Shown here piece after piece: positions 18,798-27,912 of a stretch of DNA of 64,000 nucleotides (position 1 is the first letter of the stretch; the number at the start of each line of letters is the position of its first letter). A program made the position numbers and the translations under genes. Under the pieces are notes generated by a model that was not told the origin of the DNA, searched no databases, and saw only the letters and a program-made list of their open reading frames with translations. Source of the DNA: an uncultured Alistipes sp. (GTDB taxonomy: Bacteria; Bacteroidota; Bacteroidia; Bacteroidales; Rikenellaceae); the NCBI GenBank assembly GCA_900542505.1, contig UQNV01000002.1:43989-107988 (forward strand), given 5' to 3'.

Positions 18798-20096
18798 TTA
18801 ACCCAAAATATCCCCACTCAGGTCGTGCGAATCGTCCATTTCACCCAAACGGACGCGGCAGACGGTATTGACGCGCGCCGCATCGTAGGGAGCTTTCACA
18901 CGGCGGTAGTTGCCCGTGAAGCCGAACATCATGCCGCCGCGGCGCGTGCTTTCGAACAGCACGTCGGCCTCCGTACCGGTGCCGCGGGCGCAGAAATCGC
19001 CGTGCAGGCGCGCACAGAGGGCCTCCAGCTCCTCCACGCGGCGGGTAGCCACCGACGACTGCACCTTGCCGGGCAGGTCGACGGCCGGCGTACCGGGACG
19101 CTCCGAGAAGGGGAAGATGTGGAGGAAGGCGGGGGCAAGCCGTTCCAGGAAGTCGTACGTCGTCCGGAAATCGGCCTCCGTTTCGCCCGGAAAGCCCACA
19201 ATCACGTCGATGCCGATAAAGGCGTCGGGCATCAGCCGGCGTACGGCCTCGACCCTGTCGGCGAAGCGGGCCGTCGTATAGCGGCGGCGCATGAGCCCCA
19301 GAATACGGTCCGAACCGCTCTGCAGCGGGATATGGAAGTGATGCTGGAACTTGGGCGATGCGGTGCAGAAGGCGATGATTTCGTCGGTCAGCAGATTGGG
19401 CTCGATGGAGGAGATGCGGTAGCGCTCGATGCCCTCCACCTCGTTGAGCGCACGGAGCAGGTCGATGAACTTCTCGCCCGTCGTCCGGCCGAAGTCGCCC
19501 GTATTGACCCCCGTGATGACAATCTCCTTCTGCCCGGCGGCGGCAATCTGCCGCGCCTCGGCCACCAGGTCGGCGATGGGCATGTTGCGGCTCGAACCGC
19601 GGGCATAGTGGATGGTGCAGTAGGAGCAGCAGTAGTCGCATCCGTCCTGCACCTTGAGGAAGGCCCGCGTCCGGTCGCCGCTCGAGAAGGCGGCGAAGAA
19701 GTTGGTCAGTTCGTCGGTCTCGCAGCTGTAGACCTGCGCACGGCCCTTGCCGGCCAGCTCCGTCACGCGGCGGTACAATTCACCCTTGTCGTTGTTGCTC
19801 AGCACGAGGTCGACCCCCTCGATGGCGGCGATTTCCTGCGGCTTGAGCTGGGCATAGCAACCCGTTACCGCAATGATGGCCTGCGGATTGCGGCGATGGA
19901 GCTTGCGAATCAGGTTGCGGCACTTCTTGTCGGCATGCTCCGTGACCGAGCAGCTGTTGATGACACAAATGTCGGCTTCGGCGTCGGGAGCCACGCGCAC
20001 GTATCCGCCCTGTTCGAACTGACGGGCGAAGGTGGAACTCTCCGAAAAGTTGAGCTTGCAGCCGAGCGTATGAAAGTTGACTCTGCGTTGTTGCAT
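18798..20096 (-). CDS. mtaB: tRNA N6-threonylcarbamoyladenosine methylthiotransferase MtaB
   Basis: Radical-SAM enzyme that converts t6A37 to ms2t6A37 in tRNAs reading ANN codons. In 432 residues, the N-terminal UPF0004 domain has the Cys ligands of the auxiliary cluster (HTLGCKLN, INSCSVT, VTGCYAQ). The radical-SAM motif CDYCCSYCTIHYARGSSRN (CxxxCxxC) follows at about 145. A TRAM domain is at the C-terminus. The sequence NFHTLGCKLNFSESS is typical of MtaB rather than MiaB or RimO. The start at 20096 (MQQRRVNFHTLGCKLN) fits the family. Confidence 0.93.
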   Translation of the reverse strand: MQQRRVNFHTLGCKLNFSESSTFARQFEQGGYVRVAPDAEADICVINSCSVTEHADKKCRNLIRKLHRRNPQAIIAVTGCYAQLKPQEIAAIEGVDLVLSNNDKGELYRRVTELAGKGRAQVYSCETDELTNFFAAFSSGDRTRAFLKVQDGCDYCCSYCTIHYARGSSRNMPIADLVAEARQIAAAGQKEIVITGVNTGDFGRTTGEKFIDLLRALNEVEGIERYRISSIEPNLLTDEIIAFCTASPKFQHHFHIPLQSGSDRILGLMRRRYTTARFADRVEAVRRLMPDAFIGIDVIVGFPGETEADFRTTYDFLERLAPAFLHIFPFSERPGTPAVDLPGKVQSSVATRRVEELEALCARLHGDFCARGTGTEADVLFESTRRGGMMFGFTGNYRRVKAPYDAARVNTVCRVRLGEMDDSHDLSGDILG

Positions 20097-20249
20097 GGGG
20101 AATGGATATGTTTCCGCTGCGAATTTACGAAAAGCGGACGAGACGGAAAAAATTTCGGTCGACATTTTGGGGCAGGACGGCCGCAGGGCGCGTCCGAAAC
20201 CGGAACGGCACCCGGGCGCGCCGGTCCTCACCGTGCCGCCACAAAGAAA

Positions 20250-20268
20250 ATGCCCCCTCTCGCGAGGG
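20250..20268 (-). terminator. Terminator candidate after the SAM methyltransferase gene
   Basis: On the minus strand GTCCCCTCGCGAGAGGGGGC forms a short GC hairpin followed by ATTTTCTTT. It lies ~110 bp past the methyltransferase stop and ahead of the mtaB promoter region. Confidence 0.5.
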
Positions 20269-20376
20269 GACATGCAGGATGAGGCCAAACCCGGGGACCG
20301 CCGCCTGAGGTCGGATTCCGAAACGAGCCTGAGGCGGGAATCGGAGGCCGCGCCTGAAGCCAGACTCGGGAGGACG

Positions 20377-21141
20377 CTACTTGCGGGCGACGTAGAAGAG
20401 GTCGAAGCAGTCGTCGCCCACCGGCGCAATGCGGTAATCCTCCATGCGGATGGAGGTGGTCAGGTCGGTATTGGCATGCAGCAGCCGGCGGCGGTTGAGC
20501 CGGTTCAGCAGGTCGTAGGGGAGTTGCAGCAGCCGGCGGGGGAGGCGATGCTGGAGGTCCAGCGGGTCGAAGCGGAGGATGCGCTCGACGCTTCGGCGGT
20601 TCTCGGCATAGTAATCCATCACCTTCCCGTTGCCGAAGACACCCAGCTGCTCGACCTCGCGGAACGAGGCCGCAAGCAGCCGCTGCAACTCCTCGGGACG
20701 GTATTCGCGCACATGCCACGGGTTGCGCGTGAGCGACATCGGGGCATTGGGCGTCGTCACCACGAAGCAGCCGCCCGGGCGCAGCACCCGGGCCACCTCG
20801 CGCACAAACGAGGCATCGTCCTCGATATGTTCGATAACCTGGAACGAGATGACGCAGTCGAAACTCTCGTCCCCGAAGGGCAGGGGAGGAACCGTCGCCC
20901 GACGGAACTCCACGTTGGGCACCCGGAGCAGCTCCGGCGCCGGAACATGCTTGTCGAGCGTCACGAAGCGGCCGACGCGGGGCGCGATGACCTCGATGCC
21001 GTAGCCCGACCCCGTCCCGATTTCGAGCGTGTCGCCGCCGACACGCTCCGCGGCGGCATGGTAGGCCAGCAGCGAGCGCTGGAATACGAAGTTGTCCGAG
21101 GCCTCGCGCGAGACCCGTTCCGCGGTATTGATTCGACTCAT
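20377..21141 (-). CDS. Class I SAM-dependent methyltransferase
   Basis: Methyltransferase of the UbiE/type-11 group, 254 residues. Motif I is DTLEIGTGSGYGIEVIAPRVG (residues ~37-57), the acidic post-I segment is VTLDKHV, and motif III-like FDCVISFQVIEHIEDDASFVREVARVLRPGGCFVVTTPN is well conserved. The C-terminal half contains a region typical of glycan- or lipid-linked methyltransferases, but the substrate is not identifiable. Its ATG overlaps the upstream S1-protein stop as ATGA, so both are translated from one message. Confidence 0.85.
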   Translation of the reverse strand: MSRINTAERVSREASDNFVFQRSLLAYHAAAERVGGDTLEIGTGSGYGIEVIAPRVGRFVTLDKHVPAPELLRVPNVEFRRATVPPLPFGDESFDCVISFQVIEHIEDDASFVREVARVLRPGGCFVVTTPNAPMSLTRNPWHVREYRPEELQRLLAASFREVEQLGVFGNGKVMDYYAENRRSVERILRFDPLDLQHRLPRRLLQLPYDLLNRLNRRRLLHANTDLTTSIRMEDYRIAPVGDDCFDLFYVARK

Positions 21142-22004
21142 TTCTCCTTGCGCAGTTTGATTCCCAGTTCCGTCATCTCCACCTCGCCGCGCTTGAGCAG
21201 CATGCCCAGCGAGCGTTTGAAGACCTTCTTGCTCATCTGCGTGCGGGCCGCCACCTCCTCGGGGGCGCTCGCATCGTTGAGCGGCAGGAAGCCGCCGTTG
21301 TCGTGCAGCAGTGCCAGCAGCGTCTCGGCCGAGTTCTTCACCTGGGCCAGACCCGTCTGCTGAAGGCTCACGTCGATGCGGTTGTCGTCGGTGATGCGGC
21401 TGACGTAGCCCTGCAGCCGCTCGCCGATGGCCACCGGACGGAACAACTGGTTGCGGTAGAGCATTCCCCAGTGGCGGTTGGCCACGATGACGCGGTAGCC
21501 GATGGGGCTTTCGGAGGCAACGAGCAGGTCGACCGACTGGCGGGGGGCCACGGTGATGACCTCGTTGCTGATGAAGCCCTTGAGCTTCATGGTCGCCACG
21601 CAGCGGCCCGTGATGTTGTCCGCATAGAGGTAGACGATGTAGCTCCGTCCCGGGAGCACGCCGCCCTGCTGGTTGCGGTTCGGGAGGAAGAGGTCCTTGC
21701 CGTAAAGCCCCCAGTCGAGGAAAGCCCCGTGGTCGGTCTTGTCGACCACCTTGAGATAACCCGCCTCACCGGCCTTGAGCAGAGGCGTTTCGGTCGTTGC
21801 GACGAGCCGGTCCTCGGAGTCGTGGTAGACGAAAACCTCCTTCGTGTCACCGACCTTGTCGGCGAGCGAAACATAGCGGTTGGGCAACAGCACCTCCTGC
21901 TGTTCCTCGTCCGCCAGAAATAGGCCGTGGTCCGAGATGCGGCTCACGGTGAGTTGCTGTACATGTCCGGCTCTGAGCATACTGGTTTCTGTATTCTGTT
22001 CCAT
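21138..22004 (-). CDS. S1-domain RNA-binding protein, CvfB/YitL-like
   Basis: Cytoplasmic RNA-binding protein of 288 residues. Tandem S1-like OB folds are visible (LTVSRISDHGLFLADEEQQEVLLPNRYV, LKVVDKTDHGAFLDWGLYGKDLFLPNRNQ, VANRHWGMLYRNQLFRPVAIGERLQGYVSRI). A C-terminal winged-helix segment (LPLNDASAPEEVAARTQMSKKVFKRSLGMLLKRGEVEMTELGIKLR) is present as in CvfB. CvfB homologues affect virulence-gene expression in Gram-positive bacteria; in Bacteroidetes the role is unknown. Confidence 0.88.
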   Translation of the reverse strand: MEQNTETSMLRAGHVQQLTVSRISDHGLFLADEEQQEVLLPNRYVSLADKVGDTKEVFVYHDSEDRLVATTETPLLKAGEAGYLKVVDKTDHGAFLDWGLYGKDLFLPNRNQQGGVLPGRSYIVYLYADNITGRCVATMKLKGFISNEVITVAPRQSVDLLVASESPIGYRVIVANRHWGMLYRNQLFRPVAIGERLQGYVSRITDDNRIDVSLQQTGLAQVKNSAETLLALLHDNGGFLPLNDASAPEEVAARTQMSKKVFKRSLGMLLKRGEVEMTELGIKLRKEK

Positions 22005-22020
22005 GGAATTTTTCCGGGCG

Positions 22021-22028
22021 CAAAAATA
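22021..22028 (-). promoter_or_regulatory. -7 box of the CvfB-like operon
   Basis: TATTTTTG on the minus strand, 16 bp before the start at 22004. Confidence 0.45.
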
Positions 22029-22104
22029 CGTTTTATTTTCGCCCCGTGCAACTTTCCGGCCTCACCGGGGCCTCAACACCCCGACACCCCGCTCGACCAT
22101 CGAA

Positions 22105-24630
22105 TCAATAGAGCAGTTCGACGGCCGTATAGTTGTCGGCCCCGGGCCGTCCGCGCAGCGTGAGCGTGACGGTAAACTCCTTGGCCATGGGAGCCTCCAC
22201 CTCGAGTTTCTCCACCCGCAGCGTGACGGCATCGCCGCCGGGCTCAAGCCGCAGCGCAGGCTCCTGTTCGGCCCAGCAGTGGCGGCTGGCCGTGATGCGG
22301 AGCTTTTCGAGCGTCACCGGCTCCGAGCCGCGCAGAGAGACGAACCGCAGCCCCCGCATGCGGCGGAACTGCTCGTGGCCAATGGTGAAGGAGAGCCGCG
22401 TGCGCTCCTGCGCGAAGTCGAAGGGAAGCCAGCAGCAGACCGCCCGTTCGGAACGCCGCACCATGTCGGGTGTAATGTCGCGGGTGGCCTCGACCAGCTT
22501 GCAGGCGGCCGTGAGCGGCTCGGCAAAGGGCTTCACGCGCGAAAGCGTGTCGGTTTTGCACCACCCCTCGTCCCACGTGCGGAAGTCGAAGGTCCCTCCC
22601 TCGTGCAGCGCCGCGAAGAAGTTGCGCCAGCGGGGGATGTAGAAGTCGCGGATGACGCCCGACCAGATGCGGGCCGAATAGTCGCTCAGCGACGGTCCGC
22701 CCCAGACCGATATGAGCCGCCGCCCTTCGCGCACGAAGCGGTTGCGCTCCTCCTCCGTACGGCCCGCCGCACGCGCCTGCGCCTCCCAGCGGTCGAGCCG
22801 CAGCAGCGGGTGCGAGGCCAGCAGCCGGTCGGCTTCGCGCAGCAGGGCGAGGAACCGACGCTCGTGGAGCGCCGCCTGCTCCTCGTCTCCGCACATGGTC
22901 GCCCACACGGCGGCATCGAGCAGGATGTCAGCCTTGCCGGCCAGATAGAAGGCGGCATACTGAATGGCGTCGCTGCGGTAGTTGGGCTGCGCCTCCAGCT
23001 CGGACGCCGCACCGAGGAACTCCTCGATGGCCTCGAAATAATTGTCGTTGATGCCCATCGTCGGCATGCGGCGCGAGAGCGGACGCAGCTGCCAGCGGAA
23101 ACGGGCGTTGTTGGTGAATTCGCCGTAGGCCGAGCCGAGCATGCCGCGCCAGAAACGGTCGACGCCCCGCACCGACTTGCCGTAGCGGGCCCGCGAATAG
23201 TCGTGCAGCAGGCGCAGCACATCGATGCGGCGGGAGCTCCATCCGGCGGCGGAAATCACCTCGTAGACCGCCTCGTTGTTCTCGACCCCTTCGGGCGAGG
23301 TGCCGTAGCCGACCAGTTCGCCCCGGTTGCGCGAGGCAAGCGCCCCGAGGTGGCCGTTGGCATAGAAATCGAGCACGCCCGTCAGCGCCGAGCGGCCGCC
23401 GAAATTGGGCACCGTGCTGTATATCCACTCCTTGCCATAGAGGCCCGAATAGTAGTTCCAGCTGTTCTCCGAACGCCAGACATAGTCGTTGAAGTCGACC
23501 GCGAGGTCGATGACGCACAACTTCCCGTCGGGAACGCCGCTCAGCAGCGCCTCGACGCTGTGGGGGTCCCAGATGGTGCGCTGATAGCCGAACATCCACC
23601 CCTGCATCATCCATACGGCGCCGGGATTCGCCTCCGAGAGCGAACGGTAGACCGTCTGCGCATAGCGGCGCAGCGTCGCGGCCCGCTCGTCGGAGCCCTT
23701 CTCACCGAAGGGGACGTCCAGCTCGTTGAAACAGTCCACCAGATAGTATTCGCCCCGACCGAATTCCCGCTCCCATTCGCGGACAAAGGCCGAGCCGATT
23801 TCGACGAATCGCGGGTCGAGCGGCGAGAGGAGGTTGCTCTCGAATCCCGACCAGCGGGTACGGGTCAGCGCCAGGTCGGGGTAGAGACGCCGCATGCCCT
23901 CGGGCACAAAGCCCGCGAAGCCCTGGAAGAGGGGCTTCATGCCCAGCGCCCGCATGCGCTCCAGAATCCGGTGCTGCAGCGCTATTTGCCCCTCGTGCCA
24001 CTCCTGCGACGGGGCGCCGTCGAGTCCCGTCATGTTGCCCATGCGCATCCAAGGCATGTGGGCCGGGCCGGTGAAGTAGGCGTCGATTTCCTTCTGCGTG
24101 AGCCCCATTTTCCGCCACACGCGCGCCAGGATGGCCTCGGTAGCCACCGGCGCCAGCGGCATGTCGAAACCGTGGAGCGCCATCCAGTCGAGCTCCCGCT
24201 CCCAGAGCTCCCAGTCCCAGAAGGGGGTCGTATAGCCGAACGTGCAGACATTCATATAGAGGTGGTGGCGGAAGGGCGAGCGGGTCACGCGCCGCTTCAG
24301 GTCGGGCAGCCGGTCGGGCAGTTCGAGGCGGTTGCCCGACCAGTTGGCTACACCGTATCCCTGCGAAAGGATGTAGTCGTAGAATCCGCGGCAGAGCGCC
24401 ACACAGCTGGGTCCCTCGATACACAGCCGTCCCTCTTCGACGCTCACGGCATAGCTGTCGCACCCCGAGGCGTCGGGCCTTGCCAGGACGAAACGGAGCT
24501 GTTCGGGCAGCCGGCCGAAGGTGCGGACGATGACCTGTTCCGCCTCGGCGATTTCACGCGGCCGGGTGTCGGCAGCCGCGACAACACCGGACAGTAACAA
24601 TGCAACAAAGAGCAAGAGGCTTTTCTTCAT
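22105..24630 (-). CDS. Alpha-N-acetylglucosaminidase (GH89)
   Basis: Secreted glycoside hydrolase that releases alpha-linked GlcNAc, as found on gastric mucin or in heparan sulfate. It has 841 residues with signal peptide MKKSLLLFVALLLSGVVAAA, an N-terminal domain, then the (beta/alpha)8 catalytic core (GYTTPFWDWELWERELDWMALHGFDMPLAP; MGNMTGLDGAPSQEWHEGQIALQHRILERMRALGMKPLFQGFAG). The candidate acid/base is Glu303 in CFNELDVPFGE. An NFGGRSAL segment aligns with the family NFGG motif. The start at 24630 gives the signal peptide at residue 1. It is transcribed divergently from the CocE-type hydrolase gene. Confidence 0.92.
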   Translation of the reverse strand: MKKSLLLFVALLLSGVVAAADTRPREIAEAEQVIVRTFGRLPEQLRFVLARPDASGCDSYAVSVEEGRLCIEGPSCVALCRGFYDYILSQGYGVANWSGNRLELPDRLPDLKRRVTRSPFRHHLYMNVCTFGYTTPFWDWELWERELDWMALHGFDMPLAPVATEAILARVWRKMGLTQKEIDAYFTGPAHMPWMRMGNMTGLDGAPSQEWHEGQIALQHRILERMRALGMKPLFQGFAGFVPEGMRRLYPDLALTRTRWSGFESNLLSPLDPRFVEIGSAFVREWEREFGRGEYYLVDCFNELDVPFGEKGSDERAATLRRYAQTVYRSLSEANPGAVWMMQGWMFGYQRTIWDPHSVEALLSGVPDGKLCVIDLAVDFNDYVWRSENSWNYYSGLYGKEWIYSTVPNFGGRSALTGVLDFYANGHLGALASRNRGELVGYGTSPEGVENNEAVYEVISAAGWSSRRIDVLRLLHDYSRARYGKSVRGVDRFWRGMLGSAYGEFTNNARFRWQLRPLSRRMPTMGINDNYFEAIEEFLGAASELEAQPNYRSDAIQYAAFYLAGKADILLDAAVWATMCGDEEQAALHERRFLALLREADRLLASHPLLRLDRWEAQARAAGRTEEERNRFVREGRRLISVWGGPSLSDYSARIWSGVIRDFYIPRWRNFFAALHEGGTFDFRTWDEGWCKTDTLSRVKPFAEPLTAACKLVEATRDITPDMVRRSERAVCCWLPFDFAQERTRLSFTIGHEQFRRMRGLRFVSLRGSEPVTLEKLRITASRHCWAEQEPALRLEPGGDAVTLRVEKLEVEAPMAKEFTVTLTLRGRPGADNYTAVELLY

Positions 24631-24666
24631 GATTCGGAGCAAACGGTTGTTGGACAAAAGGACAAA

Positions 24667-24674
24667 CAAATTTA
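24667..24674 (-). promoter_or_regulatory. -7 box of the GH89 gene
   Basis: TAAATTTG on the minus strand, 36 bp before the GH89 start. Confidence 0.5.
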
Positions 24675-24739
24675 TGTTTTTTCTTTCACTTTATCGGTCT
24701 TTTTCGCCCATTTTTCGGCTTTTGCCGGATAATTTTTGC

Positions 24740-24747
24740 TACCTTTC
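24740..24747 (+). promoter_or_regulatory. Candidate -7 box of the CocE-like gene
   Basis: TACCTTTC differs from TAnnTTTG only at the last base, 25 bp before the ATG. It faces away from the GH89 promoter, so the divergent pair shares a ~140-bp regulatory region. Confidence 0.35.
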
Positions 24748-24772
24748 CGCTCCGTTTGAACAACCGACCCCG

Positions 24773-26647
24773 ATGATACGACTCACGCTGCTGCTAATCC
24801 TGACCCTGACCGCGTTCCACACCGCCGCTGCCGGCATGCCGCTCGACAGCCTCTGCACCAAAACCGAGCACCGCATCGCCATGCGCGACGGCGTGCGGCT
24901 CCACACGACCGTCTATGCACCGAAGCGCGCCGAGGCGGCACCGATGCTCATCTTCCGCACCCCCTACGGATGCGCCCCCTATGGTCCCGGTCGCTTCCCC
25001 GCGTCGCTCGACGAGGGCTACCTGCGCGAATACCTCGAACGGGGCTACATCCTCGTCATGCAGGACGTGCGGGGCCGCTACATGAGCGAGGGCAAGTTCG
25101 TCAACATCCGTCCCGCAGCCGCAGAGGGCGCCACCGACGAGACGACCGACAGCTACGACACGGTGGAGTGGCTCGTGCGCAACGTGCCGCACAACAACGG
25201 CCGCGTGGGCTTCGCCGGAAGCTCCTATCCGGGGTTCTACGCCCTGATGGGTGCCCTGTGCGGTCATCCTGCCGTGCGGGCCGTATCGCCCCAGGCCCCC
25301 GTGGTCGACTGGTTCATGGGCGACGACACGCACCACAACGGCGTGCTGATGCTCACCGACTCCTACCGCTTCATCCCGGGCATGAGCCGCCCCGGGGAGC
25401 ACACCCCGGCCGAACGCATGCCCGCGCGCAAATACCCCTCGTGCCCCGAGGGGATGACCGAATACGAATTCTTCCTGGGCATCGCCACGCTCGACAGCCT
25501 CGGTCGGATGCTGCCGCCCACCCCCTTCTGGGAGGAGATGGCCGCCCATCCCGACTACGACGCTTGGTGGCAGGCGCGCGACGTGCGGCGCCGCTGCCAC
25601 GACATCCGCCCCGCCGTACTGATTGTCGGCGGCACCTACGACGCCGAGGACTGCTACGGCACCTGGAACCTCTACCGGGCCATCCGCAGCCAGAGCCCCG
25701 CCACCCCGTGCCGGCTGGTCATCGGACCCTGGTCGCACGGAGCATGGCGCAACGGCAGCGGCCGGCTCGGCCCCTTCGACTTCGGTGCCGAGGCGTCGTG
25801 GCGCTACTACGTGGAGCACTTCGAGCTTCCCTTCTTCGAGCGCTGGCTGCGTGACGGAGCAACAGAGAGGGAGGCGGAAGGGGAGCCGCACCCGACCGAT
25901 ACGAAGCCGGCCGAGAAGGATGCCGGCGCGGAGGTATCGGTCTACATCCCGGGACGCAACGGCTGGCGCACCTTCGACAGCTGGCCGCCCGCCGCATCGC
26001 GCGAGGTGACCCTCTATCTTCGGGAGGACGGACGGCTCGACACGCTGCGCCCCGCGGCACGCCGCTCCCGAAGCCATTACCGCTCCGACCCGAACGACCC
26101 GGTGCCCTACATGGAGCCGCTCGGCCGCAAACGCGACAAGCACTACATGGTGGCCGACCAGCGCTTCACCGACGGCCGGAGCGATGTGGTCACCTTCGCA
26201 TCGGAACCGCTCGAGCGCGACCTGACGCTCGCGGGCCCCGTCGAGGTGGAGCTCGAGGTTGCAATCTCGACCACCGACGCCGACTTTGTCGTCCGTCTTT
26301 CGGACCAGTTCCCCGAGCGGGATTCGCTCCCGGGCTACCGGATGCTGGTGCGCGGCGACGTGATGCGGGGACGCTACCGACGCAGCTTCAGCCTTCCCGA
26401 GCCGTTCCGCCCGGGACGGGTCGAGCGGGTGCGCTTCACGATGCCCGACGCCGTGCACACCTTCCGTGCCGGCCACCGCATCGTGGTGCAGGTGCAGAGT
26501 TCGTGGTTCCCGCTCGCCGAGCGCAGCCCTCAACAGTTCGTCAACCCGTGGACGTGCCGTCCCGAGGAGTTCCTGCCTTGCGACGTGACGCTCCTGCACG
26601 AACGGGGACACGCCTCGGCCATAACCCTCCGCGTCGTAGGCGAATAA
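24773..26647 (+). CDS. CocE/NonD family hydrolase (X-Pro dipeptidyl-peptidase S15-like)
   Basis: Secreted serine hydrolase of 624 residues. The signal peptide MIRLTLLLILTLTAFHTAAAG precedes an alpha/beta-hydrolase domain with the oxyanion segment MQDVRGRYMSEG, the nucleophile elbow GFAGSSYPGFYALMG (GxSxxG) and an acid/His region (GGTYDAED, GPWSHGAW). The C-terminal ~200 residues form the PepX-C jelly-roll typical of CocE and glutaryl-7-ACA acylases. It could cleave peptides or esters; substrate unproven. The in-frame extension upstream of 24773 overlaps the GH89 start and is rejected. Confidence 0.9.
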   Translation: MIRLTLLLILTLTAFHTAAAGMPLDSLCTKTEHRIAMRDGVRLHTTVYAPKRAEAAPMLIFRTPYGCAPYGPGRFPASLDEGYLREYLERGYILVMQDVRGRYMSEGKFVNIRPAAAEGATDETTDSYDTVEWLVRNVPHNNGRVGFAGSSYPGFYALMGALCGHPAVRAVSPQAPVVDWFMGDDTHHNGVLMLTDSYRFIPGMSRPGEHTPAERMPARKYPSCPEGMTEYEFFLGIATLDSLGRMLPPTPFWEEMAAHPDYDAWWQARDVRRRCHDIRPAVLIVGGTYDAEDCYGTWNLYRAIRSQSPATPCRLVIGPWSHGAWRNGSGRLGPFDFGAEASWRYYVEHFELPFFERWLRDGATEREAEGEPHPTDTKPAEKDAGAEVSVYIPGRNGWRTFDSWPPAASREVTLYLREDGRLDTLRPAARRSRSHYRSDPNDPVPYMEPLGRKRDKHYMVADQRFTDGRSDVVTFASEPLERDLTLAGPVEVELEVAISTTDADFVVRLSDQFPERDSLPGYRMLVRGDVMRGRYRRSFSLPEPFRPGRVERVRFTMPDAVHTFRAGHRIVVQVQSSWFPLAERSPQQFVNPWTCRPEEFLPCDVTLLHERGHASAITLRVVGE

Positions 26648-26775
26648 GGGAAAAAGCGGCCTCGGAACTCCCCGTGAAGACAAATTTTTTCGAAACAACC
26701 GCCCGTTTTTCAGAACAAACGGGTGCAAACCCGCCTATTTTTTAAGCGGAACGATACAGCGGCAGGATTTTTTGC

Positions 26776-26783
26776 TATATTTG
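26776..26783 (+). promoter_or_regulatory. -7 box of the nitrilase-family gene
   Basis: TATATTTG, 22 bp upstream of the ATG at 26806. Confidence 0.55.
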
Positions 26784-26805
26784 TGTTAGCACACAAACAA
26801 TACTT

Positions 26806-27567
26806 ATGAAAGTAGATGTAGCGATTTCTCAAATCGACATGGAGTGGGAAAACACCACCCGGAATCTCGCACGATTCGAGCCGGCCGTTGCCGAAGCCAA
26901 GGCCGACATCGTCGTCCTGCCCGAGATGTTCGCCACCGGATTCAAGCTGAGGCCCTCGGTGGTGGCCGAACCGATGGACGGTGAAGTGGTGACCACCATG
27001 CTCCGCTGGGCGCGCGAATACCGCAAGGCGGTGGTCGGCAGCGCCGTCATCTCGGAAGGGGGACTCTTCCGCAACCGGCAGTTCTTCGTCGAACCTTCGG
27101 GCCGGATGACCTGGTACGACAAGCACCACCTTTTCCGTCCGGGCGGCGAGGCGCGCGACTACGAACCCGGCAAGCAGCGCGTGATTGTCGAATACATGGG
27201 TATCCGCTTCCTGCTGCTGGTCTGCTACGACCTGCGCTTCCCCGTCTGGAGCCGCAACCGGGGTGACTACGACGCCATCATCTACAGCGCCTCGTGGGCC
27301 GACGACCGCCGCGAGGTATGGCGCACGCTGCTGCGGGCCCGGGCCATCGAGAACCAGTGTTACGTCATCGGCGTCAACCGCGTGGGTCGCGACCCCGACG
27401 CCGAATATGCGGGCGACTCGGCCATCATCGACTTCAAGGGCCGCACGCTGGTCGATGCCGGCTGCAGCGAGGGAACCCTCACGGCCACAATCGACACGGA
27501 GCAGATGGCAGCCTTCCGCGAGAAGTTCCCCGCCTGGATTGACGCCGACGACTTCGAGCTGCGGTGA
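26806..27567 (+). CDS. Carbon-nitrogen hydrolase, omega-amidase-like
   Basis: Cytoplasmic amidase of the nitrilase superfamily, 253 residues. The catalytic triad is visible: Glu40 (VVLPEMFATGF), Lys106 (WYDKHHLFRPGGE) and Cys140 (LLVCYDLRFPVWSRN). The sequence is close to the YafV/NIT2 omega-amidase group, which hydrolyses alpha-ketoglutaramate and alpha-ketosuccinamate in a metabolite-repair step. It is a single gene between terminators. Substrate assignment is by family only. Confidence 0.9.
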   Translation: MKVDVAISQIDMEWENTTRNLARFEPAVAEAKADIVVLPEMFATGFKLRPSVVAEPMDGEVVTTMLRWAREYRKAVVGSAVISEGGLFRNRQFFVEPSGRMTWYDKHHLFRPGGEARDYEPGKQRVIVEYMGIRFLLLVCYDLRFPVWSRNRGDYDAIIYSASWADDRREVWRTLLRARAIENQCYVIGVNRVGRDPDAEYAGDSAIIDFKGRTLVDAGCSEGTLTATIDTEQMAAFREKFPAWIDADDFELR

Positions 27568-27592
27568 CCGGCTGCCCGTAGGAAAGAACATA

Positions 27593-27628
27593 CCGGGTAC
27601 GTGCATAAAGGCACGTGCCCGGATTTTT
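27593..27628 (+). terminator. Terminator of the amidase gene
   Basis: CCGGGTACGTGC (27593-27604), loop ATAAAG, GCACGTGCCCGG (27611-27622), then ATTTTT. The single non-Watson-Crick pair is a G-U wobble in the plus-strand RNA, consistent with use in that direction. Confidence 0.88.
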
Positions 27629-27807
27629 ATATTCTGCCGGCCGACCTCCTATATCGCAGAGCCCCCCACCTGAATTGCAACAAGGCTTGCCGGACCGCAA
27701 ACCGCAACGGGACAAAAGCACGCAACAGAAAATACGGCTGCCAACGCGAAAAATCGCCCGCCGGGCCGTGACCTTTGCAGCAGACAAACATCCTCCCGTC
27801 CAAATCG

Positions 27808-27837
27808 AACCGGGCACGTGCATGCACGCGCCCGGTT
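27808..27837 (-). terminator. Terminator candidate of the small lipoprotein gene
   Basis: AACCGGGCACGTGCA pairs with TGCACGCGCCCGGTT. The one imperfect pair is G-U on the minus strand but A-C on the plus strand, suggesting minus-strand function. It shares the core CGGGCACGTGC with the amidase terminator. Tail TTCGATTTGG is weakly U-rich. Confidence 0.6.
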
Positions 27838-27912
27838 TCCCTAAACACGGAAGAATCACCGCTTACCGTCTAGGCGGGAGGTCCCGCCATCGGAAGCGGA
27901 ATCATGAACGCT

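Larger units (their letters stand above)
27568..27912. other. Convergent intergenic region with two facing hairpins
   Basis: The 345 bp between the convergent amidase and lipoprotein genes hold two related hairpins (27593-27628 and 27808-27837). I see no credible gene between them. Confidence 0.6.

Noticed and set aside
24521..24772. N-terminal extension of the CocE-like protein
   Set aside because: It would overlap the start of the divergent GH89 gene and precede the signal peptide at MIRLTLLLILTL.
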